A stretch of DNA of 64,000 bases from Diploptera punctata (Eukaryota > Arthropoda > Insecta > Blattodea > Blaberidae): positions 1 to 64,000 of the forward strand of contig JASPKZ010004955.1 of NCBI GenBank assembly GCA_030220185.1, written 5' to 3'. The stretch's first letter is position 1. Every line of letters starts with the position of its first letter. The notes beneath the pieces were generated by a model. That model did not search any database, was not told the DNA's origin, and saw only the letters and a list, made by a program, of their open reading frames with translations. Shown one piece after another: positions 35,101 to 44,630 of this stretch. The translations under genes were made by a program, and so were the position numbers.

Positions 35101-35416
35101 TTAATAATCAATTCCGATGCCATAACAGCTGTCCCCGTCTTCCGGAAACCAAACGCCATTCCTCTTTGTCCATACACTGGTTAAATTCCAATCCTTGAGT
35201 ACTTATAGCTGCTTGTACTCCCTCCATCCAAGTCTTTCTGCTTGTCCCTTTCTTCTTCTCTCTGTTGGTATCCTATACACAATAATTCTTGGTAATATTT
35301 CTTTTGCAATTCTCTTAATGTGGCCATACAATTGTAGTATTTTATTTTCTATTACATATATTAAATATGGTTCATATCTCTCTCTCTCTCTCTCTTTCTC
35401 TTTCTCTCTCTTTCTT

Positions 35417-35447
<31 letters not shown>

Positions 35448-35498
35448 TTCTCTCTCTCTCTCTTTCTCTCTATCTTTCTCTCTCTCTTTCTCTCTCTT

Positions 35499-35547
<49 letters not shown>

Positions 35548-35603
35548 GGGACTTGTGAATTGTCTCAACCATATGTTAAAATGCTTTGAACTATGTTCTA
35601 TAC
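35101..35603 (-). mobile_element. LINE L-B, 3' portion of a copy split by hAT element 2
   Basis: The minus strand continues from 38108: IVQSILTYG (35595-35568), then a CT microsatellite, then a HIKRIAKEILPRIIVY-like block, PTERRKKG, TWMEGVQAAIST-like residues, MDKEEWRLVSGRR and the 3' end. The join to the piece at 38108 across the hAT element restores TKLHLYRT next to IVQSILTYG with a one-base shift. This is the longest L-B C-terminal reading here. Confidence 0.75.
35376..35544. repeat. (CT)n/(CTTT)n microsatellite
   Basis: About 170 bp of CT with periodic CTTT units, lying inside the L-B copy. The Ser/Leu and Arg/Glu frames are artefacts. Confidence 0.95.
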
Positions 35604-35779
35604 CAGTGGTACTCACTAGAAATTACAAGAGAGCCAAATATAAGAAGTCATATCTGTTCGAAAGCCGCACCAAATTTCACAGTTCTCAGTCTTGGTAACA
35701 CGCAGCTTTTTTTTTTTACATTTATGGACAAAACACAATTACTGATTACTGTCATTTATTTTTTGTTAATAATTAACTG

Positions 35780-35780
<1 letters not shown>

Positions 35781-35840
<60 letters not shown>
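35781..35840. repeat. (TTA)n microsatellite
   Basis: About 19 units at the 3' end of the hAT 2 transposase frame, replacing its C-terminal codons with a poly-Ile reading. Confidence 0.95.
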
Positions 35841-35841
<1 letters not shown>

Positions 35842-35849
35842 GGTACTGT

Positions 35850-37711
35850 ACATGCTACTCTCCTGCACAATTTTGTCAATACGAGCTGGTTGATTTGCAA
35901 CACATATCCGCAGCAGGTTTTCTAAGTTCACATTGGTGAGACGAGATCTATGTTTACCCTTGATGAACTTTATCTCACTGAAAGTCATTTCACAAACATA
36001 CGTTGATCCAAAAAGACACAGAATTTTATATGCACACGACACCAAGTTTTCGTACTGTTTTTCTGGAACTGTATTCCAAAACTCTAAAATTGAATTCGTT
36101 TTTCGTTTCTCTTGAAAAATACCTTCCAGTTCTGAATCCTGCTGGAGATCAATAAGTTCATTTTTTAGATTTCTAATCTCAGGACCAAAAATTGACAACC
36201 CAGTTACATCTGTTGTCGTTATTGACCAGGGATATTCAACTAATCGAAATGGGTTTCGAAACTTTCTAAAATCATTAAATCTCGCGCTGGAATCATGGTG
36301 TAGTACAGTGATCAGTTCTATGAAGGGTTGTAAGTTTATTTCTTCCTCTGAATATTCTTTAATAAAATGTTCGAAACATGGGAAACTAGTGAAATCATTC
36401 ATTAATAGTATGTTCTTCTGTATACATTTTTATTTTTTTCTTCTAAAGAAAAAATTGCACTTGTGAGCTGAGTAATAAGTTTATTTGTACCTTGCATTTT
36501 AATTTGGACATCATTCAGTATTCCTGTTATGTCAACCAGGAAGCCAACTTTTAACCACATCTAGTTCAGTGTATTCTTTATCTCGTTCACTTAAAAAGAG
36601 GTTTATTTCATGGCGAAGATTAAAAAATCGTTCCAAAACTCTTCCTTTACTCAGCCACCTGACCTCACTGTGATAAATAACATCATCATACTTTGAATTA
36701 AGCTCTTTGAGAAATTCTATGAATTGCCTATGATTTAGTTCACGTGATCTAATGAAATTAACAATGTTAATTACTTTCTTCATCACAGATCTGAAAGTTT
36801 CGTTAAATTTAGCAGCAAGATTTTCTTGATGTAAAATGCAATGTATGTTAATAAGTGGTCTCTATTTAAATGTTTTTTTTAACAGAGAAATGAATCCTGT
36901 ATGACAACCTACCATTGAGGGACAACCGTCAGTGCACACTGATAAAAGTTTGTTTAGGTCAATTTTGTATTTGTCAAAAAAAGATTTAACTGCTTCAAAA
37001 AATCTATTCCCCGTGTCTGACCTGTCATAGGTATTACAGTTAAAAATTCTTCCTTTATAATCTCTATTTTATTACGATATTTAACAAATAAAAGCAACTG
37101 AGAGGTGGAACTAAAATCTGTGGACGAATCCAGAGCAAGGCTGAAATAGTCACATTCACGAATTTCATCGAGAGTTCAAAGAAGCATGTCTACAGACATT
37201 TCGTTAACTCTCCTAACACAAGTAGGATCGGAAAGTTGTAACTTTTGTATGTCACTTTTTATCTGTTTTGCATTTGGGATTTTAGAAAATAATGTGTCAC
37301 AAACGACTAGGAAACACTCCTTAAAAATCTCTGCATCGGCAAACGGTTTCATTTTGCGTGCTAAAATGTCTGCTACTTCATATGATGCTTTTGTTATCAA
37401 TTTATTTTCACTTACGGTATCCAACATCATTATCCGTACAGACACTATTGACATTTTTAATGTTTTTAGTTTTTCTACTCTCAATTTAGAATCTTTAGGA
37501 TATTTGCACTCAAAATTTGAATGGACCGTTTTATAATGCGTATTAAGATTAAATCGTTTATAACCTTGAACTACGTCTCGACATAATAAACACATCGCAC
37601 TGCCTTCCTTTTTAGCAGGTATGAAGAAAAATTCATGCTCCCAAGTATCTTGAAAACTCTTCCTTCATCTTCGAGTTTTCTCTTTTTCCCTTTCGAAAAA
37701 ACACCAGCCAT
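35850..37711 (-). pseudogene. hAT transposase, GTF2IRD2/ZBED-like (broken)
   Basis: Start ATG at 37711 gives MAGVFSKGKKRKLEDEGRVF; a one-base frameshift near 37667 leads into DTWEHEFFFIPAKKEGSAMC. The BED-like finger follows: CLLC, then RFNLNTHYKTVH. Next come ADILARKMKPFADAEIFKEC, a stop near 37177, EIRECDYFSLALDSSTD (containing the DDxTD-like aspartates), more breaks, HRQFIEFLKEL, SEVRWLSKGRVLERFFNLR, and an intact C-terminal stretch (36402-35850) with ELIDLQQDSEL, FWNTVPEKQYENLVSCA, LCLFGSTYVCEMTFS and RSRLTNVNLENLLRI. This is the RNase H-like and dimerisation region of hAT transposases of the type domesticated in vertebrate GTF2IRD2/ZBED genes. Multiple lesions mean no activity. Its product would act in the nucleus on the element's termini. 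Confidence 0.88.
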
Positions 37712-38107
37712 TATTAAACACTGAAATTCACTTCACTTCAACTGATTAGGTAACACACAGTATCCAGTCGCTTGTTCATAGAAACTAAATTGTATAATAT
37801 TTCATTGTGAAAGATTCGGACGACAATGTAGAAGTTTAAACGGTTTTAAAAACAAACGTACACATATTCAAAACCAATAACACTAGCCAGGACATTGCAT
37901 TGCAATGTTGAACATGTGCGGTACTGTACTGCTCGGAATGACACAGGTATATCCAAAGTTTTGTAGAATTTCAATAAAGATAATATTATTTTATACTTAG
38001 AATTTAAAATTTAAATGTAATGTAATGAAGGTAAAATTATTCCAAGAGCCTTAATAAAATCTTCAAGAGCCGCATGCGGCCCGCGGGCCGCGTAATGAGC
38101 ACCGCTG

Positions 38108-38300
38108 TTCTATACAGATGCAGTTTTGTGTTTCTGTAATAATTTTTGTTACACCAAATAGAATTTATAGCATTTATTGCTTTATCTCTTTTTTATAAGT
38201 GCAATTATGTTTTTAATTTTACTGTATTATCTCCTGAATGGCCTGCTTTTGTCCCAAGATATGTCCATTTATTACTTTTAGTTATCAAAATTTAAACTTG
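38108..38300 (-). mobile_element. LINE L-B, 5' portion of the copy split by hAT element 2
   Basis: Minus strand reads NKWTYLGTKAGHSGD, then KRDKAINAINSIWCNKNYYR and NTKLHLYR, the YLG-to-KxxIY segment that follows the LINE RT palm, up to the hAT insertion. 38300-38420 was not identified. Confidence 0.65.
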
Positions 38301-38420
38301 CCTTCTCTTCTCCTATGTATACGTTATAGTAGCTACTAGGTGGCAGTGGAGACCGAGTTCCCGCTACATCTGGTAATAATAGAGAATATGTATAAGAAAA
38401 ATAAATGTTTGTTCTGGATT

Positions 38421-38491
38421 CGCCTGGTAGCGTAAGTGGTAGCGCACTGAGATATCAACTCAGAGGTCCGGGTTCAAATCCCGTCCAGGCA
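38421..38491 (+). tRNA. tRNA-like sequence with near-complete cloverleaf
   Basis: Acceptor GCCTGG pairs with CCAGGC. D arm GCGT/GCGC with box A TAGCGTAAGTGG. Anticodon stem CTGAG/CTCAG, loop ATATCAA. T arm CGGG/CCCG with loop TTCAAAT (box B GGTTCAAATCC). The loop would give anticodon ATC, unusual for any arthropod tRNA (Asp normally uses GTC). No CCA is expected in eukaryotic genes. AAGAAAAATA upstream and TATTTTTCTT downstream form a flanking inverted repeat. It may be a SINE head or a mobilised tRNA rather than an active gene. Confidence 0.45.
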
Positions 38492-38540
38492 TATATTTTT
38501 CTTATCTTGTCATATTTACATTCTGTATATTAAATGGTCC

Positions 38541-38872
38541 CACGCCGTAGCCAAGATGCCTTCGCGCAGAATTACGGGACTTCCGCTGTTTCGGATCTCC
38601 ATGGGGGAATAAAATTTCTCATGGAATTCCGGCCAGTATGGAACCGGTGCCCACCTAGCATCATGAGGCATTTGGGTAGCTACAATAAGTAGCGGCTCCA
38701 GGTTCAGAAACCAGCTATAACGGCTGGGGGACCCGACATGTTGACCACACATCACCCCTACGCTGGCTGAATGATCGTCTACCTCTGTGATTAACACGTT
38801 TGGATGTGAGGCCAGCAGTCGGTGTTAGACCAAGGGCCTTCTAGGCCTGTCGCGCCATGAAGTTGGAGTAGT
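38541..38872 (+). mobile_element. SINE S3, full length
   Basis: Head CGCCGTAGCCAAGATGCC with decayed box B (TTTCGGATCTCC), then GGAATTCCGGCCAGTATGGA, CCAGCTATAACGGCTGGGGG, TGTTGACCACACATCACCCC and the 3' end CTAGGCCTGTCGCGCCATGA. Same orientation as the 21600 copy. Confidence 0.8.
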
Positions 38873-38940
38873 ATGTTAATTGAAAGTCCCCATTTTACAC
38901 GCTTTATATTAGCTTGACCTGTATCTATCTGTCTATCTAT

Positions 38941-39590
38941 GTAACGGAATCTTTCAACGCGATTTTCACCCAATTAAAATCATCGGATCGACTTGAAACT
39001 TTGTATACTTGTAGAGGACCCGTGACAATACGATAATTTCATATTTATTTTCTAAAATCCTGGCCATATTCATCAGAAAATAAAAAAAAATGTTTTTGTA
39101 TCAATGTAACGGAATCTTTCAACGCGATTTTCACCCAATTAAAATCATCGGATCGACTTGAAACTTTGTATACTTGTAGAGGACCCGTGACAATACAATA
39201 ATTTCATATTTATTTTCTAAAATCCTGGCCATAATCATCAGAAAATAAAAAAAATGTTTTTGTATCAATGTAACGGAATCTTTCAACGCGATTTTCACCC
39301 ACTTAGAAACATTGTATTGACTTGAAACTTTGTATACTTGTAGAGGGCCCGTGACAATACAATAATTTCATATTTATTTTCTAAAATCCTGGCCATAATC
39401 ATCAGAAAATCAAAAAACGTTTTTTTTGTATCAATGTAACGGAATCTTTCAACGCGATTTTCACCCACTTAGAAACATGGGATCGACTTGAAACTTTGCA
39501 TAAGAGTAGAGGACCCGTGACAATACAATAATTTCATATTTTGTTAAAAAAGTCCTGGCCAGAATCATCCGAAAAAAAAATGAAAACTGG
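38941..39590. repeat. 165-bp tandem repeat, four copies
   Basis: Units start at GTAACGGAATCTTTCAACGC at 38941, 39106, 39270 and 39436, so periods are 165, 164 and 166 bp. Each includes GATCGACTTGAAACTTTG, GAGGACCCGTGACAATAC and TAAAATCCTGGCCATAATCA. Copies 1 and 2 are nearly identical; copies 3 and 4 share ACTTAGAAACAT where 1 and 2 have AATTAAAATCAT. Confidence 0.95.
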
Positions 39591-39631
39591 TATAATAGGT
39601 TGCGGACATGTGGAGTTTTTAGTCAATCGAT

Positions 39632-39720
39632 GTAAGAGCTCAGTTAGTAGAGCAGTGAACTCTTAGTGGTATATAATTTCAGTAATCCATACGTCGCTGG
39701 TTCAAATCCGGCTGGGAGGG
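39632..39720 (+). pseudogene. tRNA-Tyr-like pseudogene with possible intron
   Basis: Contains AGCTCAGTTAGTAGAGC (D arm, box A), GTGAACTCTTAG, then about 18 bases, then ATCCATACGTCGCTGGTTCA and AATCCGGC (T arm, box B). The layout follows animal tRNA-Tyr, whose genes carry an intron just 3' of the anticodon. The 5' acceptor half does not pair with the 3' half (TGGGAGG), and the anticodon is altered. A T run follows at 39723, as for pol III termination. It is probably a dead copy or a SINE head. Confidence 0.4.
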
Positions 39721-39831
39721 CTTTTTTTTATAGAAGAGTATTACTTTTAGCTCATACTACAATAGTATCGAATTTAAAGATGTTTACATTTTTATCTTAT
39801 TCTGTAAAATATTAAAACTAAAAAATAAAAA

Positions 39832-40388
39832 AAATAATAGTTTTAAAAAACTAAAAGAACAGAATGACAGCTTGGCTGTAGAAACTAGTTGACCATTTTA
39901 AACATTTATTGGTGAAATGGGCATATTGACTGTATATATATTTTAAAAGAACACGCTTTATTAGAAAACTAAAAAATGAAAAATAATTTTAATTTCCAGT
40001 ACGCTTGGGATAAAATAAAGTGGTCAACAAAAAAATCATCTCCAACACATATAGAATAAAATTAGAGTTATCAACAAAAAGAAAATAATTTTACCATCAA
40101 AAGCGTGGGGTGCTCTATATCAATTAATATATTTGATAATAAACAGATATTGGTAAAAGTAAGCTCTCTAAGAAGAAAATGTAAAAATCATAAAAAATCA
40201 CCCCACGCTTTTGATGGTAAAATTATTTTCTTTTTGTTGATAACTCTAATTTTATTCTATATGTGTTGGAGATGATTTTTTTGTTGACCACTTTATTTTA
40301 TCCCAAGCGTACTGGAAATTAAAATTATTTTTCATTTTTTAGTTTTCTAATAAAGCGTGTTCTTTTAGTTTTTTAAAACTATTATTTA
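39832..40388. repeat. Palindrome with about 168-bp identical arms
   Basis: Left arm 39944-40112 and right arm 40199-40367 appear to be exact reverse complements by eye, including ACGCTTGGGATAAAATAAAG and CATCAAAAGCGTGGGGTG. The loop is 86 bp. Outside, 40368-40388 pairs with 39832-39851. An 82-bp insert in the left arm (39862-39943) is flanked by TAAAAGAACA on both sides; the right arm has the uninterrupted version. A minus-strand LINE remnant lies directly on the right. Confidence 0.9.
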
Positions 40389-40905
40389 TTTCATTCTCAT
40401 CTTTAAGCTTTCGTGCCACATACTCCATATTATCATGATCTTGTGGTATCAGCAATTGGTCATCTGCAAAACTGATAGAATTATATACGGTAGGTATTCT
40501 TCATTGGTATTCCCATTTGTTGACATTTTATTTTCCAGTCTCTCAGCACTCGTTCTAGATATATCTTAAATAGAGTTGCATACTTGCCTTAGTTTTTTTT
40601 TGTAACTTTAAATCCCACTGTAATTTGAGTAGCATTATTAATTTTTGAAATTGAATCTTTATATAGTGATTGTATTGCTTCTATCAATCTTTTATTGATA
40701 GTTGATTTGTCTAATTATTCCCATAAAACTTTTTAAAGGGATATTGTCATATGCTTTAGTTAATAAAGACGCTTGTCAACTCTTAGTCAACTGAGAGGAT
40801 GTAAGTCTCTATTGGTGGCTTTCTTTTTCTTGATCAATTGATTTATACAGAATATATTGTCTGTGCAAGAACTACCACGTCTAAAGCCAGAATGTTTTCC
40901 ATCTC
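40389..40905 (-). pseudogene. LINE reverse transcriptase remnant (L-B-like)
   Basis: Minus-strand pieces in several frames: SGFRRGSSCTDNIFCINQLI, then a KAYDN(I)PL-like block, a QVC(x)SI-like remnant of the SPxLFN region, SAERLENKMSTNGNTN, and FADDQLLIPQDHDNMEYVAR with the catalytic FADD. These are consecutive RT blocks of a non-LTR element. Stops and frameshifts abound. The C-terminal continuation is cut by the palindrome at 40388. Confidence 0.65.
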
Positions 40906-41772
40906 CAAATTATTATATTTTGAATTTACCATTTTATTTTATATACGATCATAAATCTATATATTAATACGTGAAGGAAAACATTTGCACCCCTTTTTAA
41001 GCAAATTGCATGCAGGGAAGAGTGTTATATTTGGCATAATTAAAGTTCATATAGAGGAGAGAAGAAAAATAAAATGTATGTGTAATGTGTTACAAATAAA
41101 TTAAATTCAACAAAATAAAATTAATTGTCTCTAAGGAACTTATGTGTATTACTCATTCATTTGTCATTTGTATACTCATTCATTTGTTCACGTTCATACT
41201 GAAAGTGCATAGTTGTAACGAAGGGAATTGTGCAGCATCAATGCGCATTGACTTACTCTTGCGTATTTATTATTAGTGGTTTATTATTAGTGATTTTAAA
41301 AAAAATAGTACATTTTATTATTTAAATTAAACCCTGTCTAATCTTTGTTTCAGTAATTTAATTACATATATATTTTTTTATATTTACATATTCGCACATA
41401 CTTCCATTATGCCTCGACATAGAACATATTTTGGAGTGAGAGACAAAGAAGAAAGGATATAATATATTCCCGAATACATAATAATAGGGCAAATGTAAAT
41501 TTAAATAGTATAGATGGTATACAAATGTCAAATGAGACGCGCTATTGTTGTAAACAATGGTAACAATGAAAATGTTCCTCTGCATATTTTAAGTGTTTCT
41601 GATTCAGTTTCTTGCGCCGATTTAAAAAAATATGATTATTTTTCTCCAAATGTCGACGCTCGGTTCGATAGCAATCACGATTTTTGTTTTCGATACTTTT
41701 TTAATTTGAAGTATATGATTGGTTAATATTTTTTTCTCCAAATGTTAACGGTTCGATCGCATCCATGTATCC
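40906..41772. other. No gene recognised
   Basis: A CTATATATTAATACGTGAAG stretch near 40965 resembles dispersed insect repeats, but nothing could be named. Confidence 0.45.
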
Positions 41773-42449
41773 ATGTTTCCTTTGTTTATGGGACAGCCGA
41801 GCAACTGGCCAACATTACATCCAACAAATGTGGGCTTCAAGAAACGAATTGTTCCAGAAGAAAGCAATGTTCTACATGAACCTCTTATTGACAGAAAGAA
41901 GATCTTACTACCACCTCCCCACATTAAATTGGGACTAGAAAAACAGTATGTTAAAGCTTTAGTTAAATCGTCAGATGCTTTGCAACATATTCGCTCTTTG
42001 TTCCCACGTTTGTCTGATGCAAACGTATTTGCTGGAGTTTTTTACAGGACCTCAAATAAGGCAGATGCTGGAGTCCGCAGAATTAGAACAAAATATGACA
42101 CCAGTTGAAAAAAGTGCATGACAAGCATTTTGTAATGTTGTGCATGGCTTCCTTGGAAACAAGAAGAGTTCCAATTACCGTGAGTTGATTGAGAACTTGC
42201 TGAGCACATATCGTACATTAAGTTGCAACTAAATTACATTAGCTGCACTCACATTTGGACTTTTTTAGACCAAATTTGGGCGACGTGAATGAAGAACACG
42301 ACGAACGTTTCCATGAGGATCGCAAAAACATGGAAAGAAGATATCAGGGCACGTGGTATATAAACATGATGGGGGAATACGTTTGGAGTTTGGTGAGGGA
42401 CAGTCCACAGCAACACAAAAGAAAAGGGCGGTCACAACTTCATTTTTAA
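41773..42449 (+). pseudogene. Multicopy insect protein of unknown function (broken)
   Basis: The first frame (41773-42058) contains PPPHIKLGLEKQYVKALVKS and a FPRLSDANVFAGVF stretch. The reading shifts to IRQMLESAELEQNM and VVHGFLGNKKSSNYRELIEN, then to HSHLDFF and NLGDVNEEHDERFHEDRKNM, ERRYQGTWYINMMGEYVWSL and RDSPQQHKRKGR. Motifs such as LP(P)LHIKLG, FLGN...Y and E(R)FHQDI...E.RYQG are ones I recall from a very abundant unnamed protein family in insect genomes, which I suspect is carried by a mobile element. Two frameshifts and two in-frame stops break it. No terminal repeats were found around it, and no enzymatic role can be claimed. Confidence 0.5.
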
Positions 42450-43589
42450 TAAATTTTATGGCCAAGTCAGTGATGCTGAAACAAAATCCCATTTCATATT
42501 ATTAGATACAATACCAACGTAAGCTGGCATTTATTACATATATATTTGTGGATACATTTTTGTGTTTATTCCCACATTTTCAAATATATTAATTTTCCAT
42601 AGAACTGTTGAAACTGACATATCGAACTCAGGGTGCCTGAATTATATAAGAACCATGAAAAAACTGATAGGAACAAAAAGTTGCCCAAAATTTGTTACCC
42701 AGTGTTATCAAATATGGCTAGCCAAGCTACACGACATATTTCCTATCGTTCGTATTTTTAAAATAAATCGAAAATTAATGCATAATGTATTTGTGACATA
42801 CTTAAAATTTTAATGAATTGTGGTCGAATTTCTATCGCTGGGCGACCACTATTCTAATAAATGTACTTATTATTGATATCTCTATAATTTTAACATTTCC
42901 TTTTATCACGTTTTTTTATTTATTAATATTATTGTAGCCACTTTTCACTCGTTTGGTACTTATGCTACATTTATCATTTATTAAACAATTCGGTGATGAT
43001 TTCTAACGACTTGTGAATACTGTTTTTTATCAATTATATGGGAATATTTCCTGGGTCCCTGCTTTATTATTCTTCATTTTTGTATTTTTTTACTGCATTT
43101 GTATTAATTTCTATTGTATTTCCAGTTTTTTTTTTCCATTCGTGATTTTTTTTCTTCCAGAAACTCTTGACGGTTTTCTATGAAAAGTGTTTTTTATAAT
43201 GTTCTTCCCATTCGTGAATCCCTATTAAATTGAACTGACTTCTCTTCCCATTTGCTGATCATATACTGTTTATAAATTTCCATGATTCAGAACTTTTCTT
43301 GCCTCCTAGGAATGATTATATTTCTATACTTTTTTATCCCAATGTTCATTTCTGTTTTTAATAACCACATCCTCATTTTTTATATTGTATTTTGTCATTA
43401 TTATCCTTTGTGCATATCCATTTTAAATATTTTTTTTTATTTTGTCTTTCTTTCTCTATTTCTTCATCTCAAAAAATTATTTTATTTCCTTTGTTGTCCT
43501 CTTTTTCACTAGTACTTCAAAAGCCGCTTCATGAAAACTTTGTGTGATACAGTACATTGATAGATCTCTTCTGTATCATGAAATTCCTT
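42450..43589. other. No gene recognised (T-rich)
   Basis: Strongly T-rich on the plus strand. Hydrophobic open frames reflect base composition. Confidence 0.5.
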
Positions 43590-43920
43590 CAATTGACTTC
43601 TTCTTCTTCTTCCTTTCCAGGATTAGGTCTATGCGACCTGTTCCGGTCTCAAGTCCATCGTTTCCTTGGCCGTCCCGAAGATCTTTTTCCATGCGTTTTG
43701 TAAGTGTTGATCGTTTTGGGTAATCTTGCATTGTCCATTCTGTCTAAATGTTCTTTCCATCGGTATTTGTGCTCTTCTAGTTTATCCTTCAATTGTAATT
43801 TATTATTCAATCTCTGTAGATATAAATATTTTACACTTTCACCCTGTAAACTATCAATATATTATATTCTTCCTATTCTGTTATAATATTTTCTTTTGTT
43901 TTGTTTTGTTTATTATATCC
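43590..43920 (-). mobile_element. LINE C-terminal/3' fragment with (GAA)n tail
   Basis: The minus strand reads LQLKDKLEEHKYRWKEHLDR, MDNARLPKTINTYKT and GRPRKRWT, then a stop, a short 3' region and GAAGAAGAAG. HxxRM...RLPK...GRPRKRW is the usual C-terminal signature of LINE ORF2. It pairs with the endonuclease piece at 44240, with the RT missing between them. Confidence 0.65.
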
Positions 43921-43925
43921 TAAGT

Positions 43926-44231
43926 GTCCATCGCTGTGGTCTCGAGGTAGCATGCTGCCTTGTCACGCAGCGGGCCCGGGTTCAGTCCCCGGTCGGGGCA
44001 GTTTTTTAGTGAGGTTTTTATCGGGGTTTTTCCTCACCTGTAAGACAAATGTCAGGAAAACTTTAAGGCCCAAACGGTCCCCGAAATTATATGGCCATCA
44101 TCATCATCCTTCACCGGTGTGGAAAGCAACGGGAAGCTACCATACCTACAATTCCCTAGTAAAGCTGCAAGCATATCATGAAAATGCTATGATTGCAGTG
44201 AAGGTCCTGCCTTCGGGCAGAATTACTATGG
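43926..44231 (+). mobile_element. SINE S1, full length
   Basis: Head GTCCATCGCTGTGGTCTCGA, box B GGGTTCAGTCCCCGGTC (one change from the other copies), CCTCACCTGTAAGACAAATG, GGCCATCATCATCATCCTTC, GTGGAAAGCAACGGGAAGCT and CTTCGGGCAGAATTACTATG. It separates two pieces of a minus-strand LINE. A clear target duplication is not visible. Confidence 0.88.
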
Positions 44232-44239
44232 AAACATAC

Positions 44240-44630
44240 ATTTTTCCAATTACTTATTACTTTATTATCTGTTCCACAATTTGGGCCTCTATACACTCTA
44301 CAGTCTTGTCATTCAATTTTGATTTCTGTTTCGATATTATATAATCAATTAAGGATTTTTTATATTATGCTGGACTATTTATATATGTCTTTATGTTTTA
44401 AAAATCCGTGCATATTTTTAATGATGCTTGATTACATAGTTAAATTAATATTTCTTCATTATCATTCATTATTTCTTCTCCATACTTGTATCTGCGGTTT
44501 TCCTGTTTTCTCATTCATGTCTCCAAATATTATGAATTATATTCCATTAGCATTTTTTTATTTCCTCATTCAATTAAAAAATAATTGTCTATATTTGCTT
44601 TTCCATTATCATCAACTGATCTAACATCAA
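44240..44630 (-). pseudogene. LINE APE endonuclease remnant (L-B-like)
   Basis: Minus-strand reading in several frames gives IFGDMNEKTGKPQIQVWRRN (the GDxNxxxG block), HGFLKHKDIYK, a LIDYIIS-like block, and VYRGPNCGTDNKVISN (the SDH-equivalent end, with TD replacing SD). It differs from the RTE endonuclease, so it belongs to a second LINE lineage. Confidence 0.55.

Larger units (their letters stand above)
35604..38107 (-). mobile_element. hAT transposon 2 with perfect 8-bp duplication
   Basis: TTCTATAC flanks both sides (35596-35603 and 38108-38115). The left end reads CAGTGGTACTCACTAGA and the reverse complement of the right end CAGCGGTGCTCATTACG, short hAT-type inverted termini. The right subterminal region contains a 16-bp perfect palindrome GCGGCCCGCGGGCCGC. 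The 2,504-bp element carries one minus-strand transposase pseudogene and a TTA microsatellite. It is inserted in an L-B LINE. Confidence 0.93.

Noticed and set aside
35372..35572. Arg/Glu-rich and Ser/Leu-rich open frames
   Set aside because: Direct translations of the CT/CTTT microsatellite.
43282..43512. Hydrophobic open frame resembling a membrane protein
   Set aside because: The plus strand here is very T-rich, which creates Phe/Leu/Ile runs in any frame; no start context or homology.
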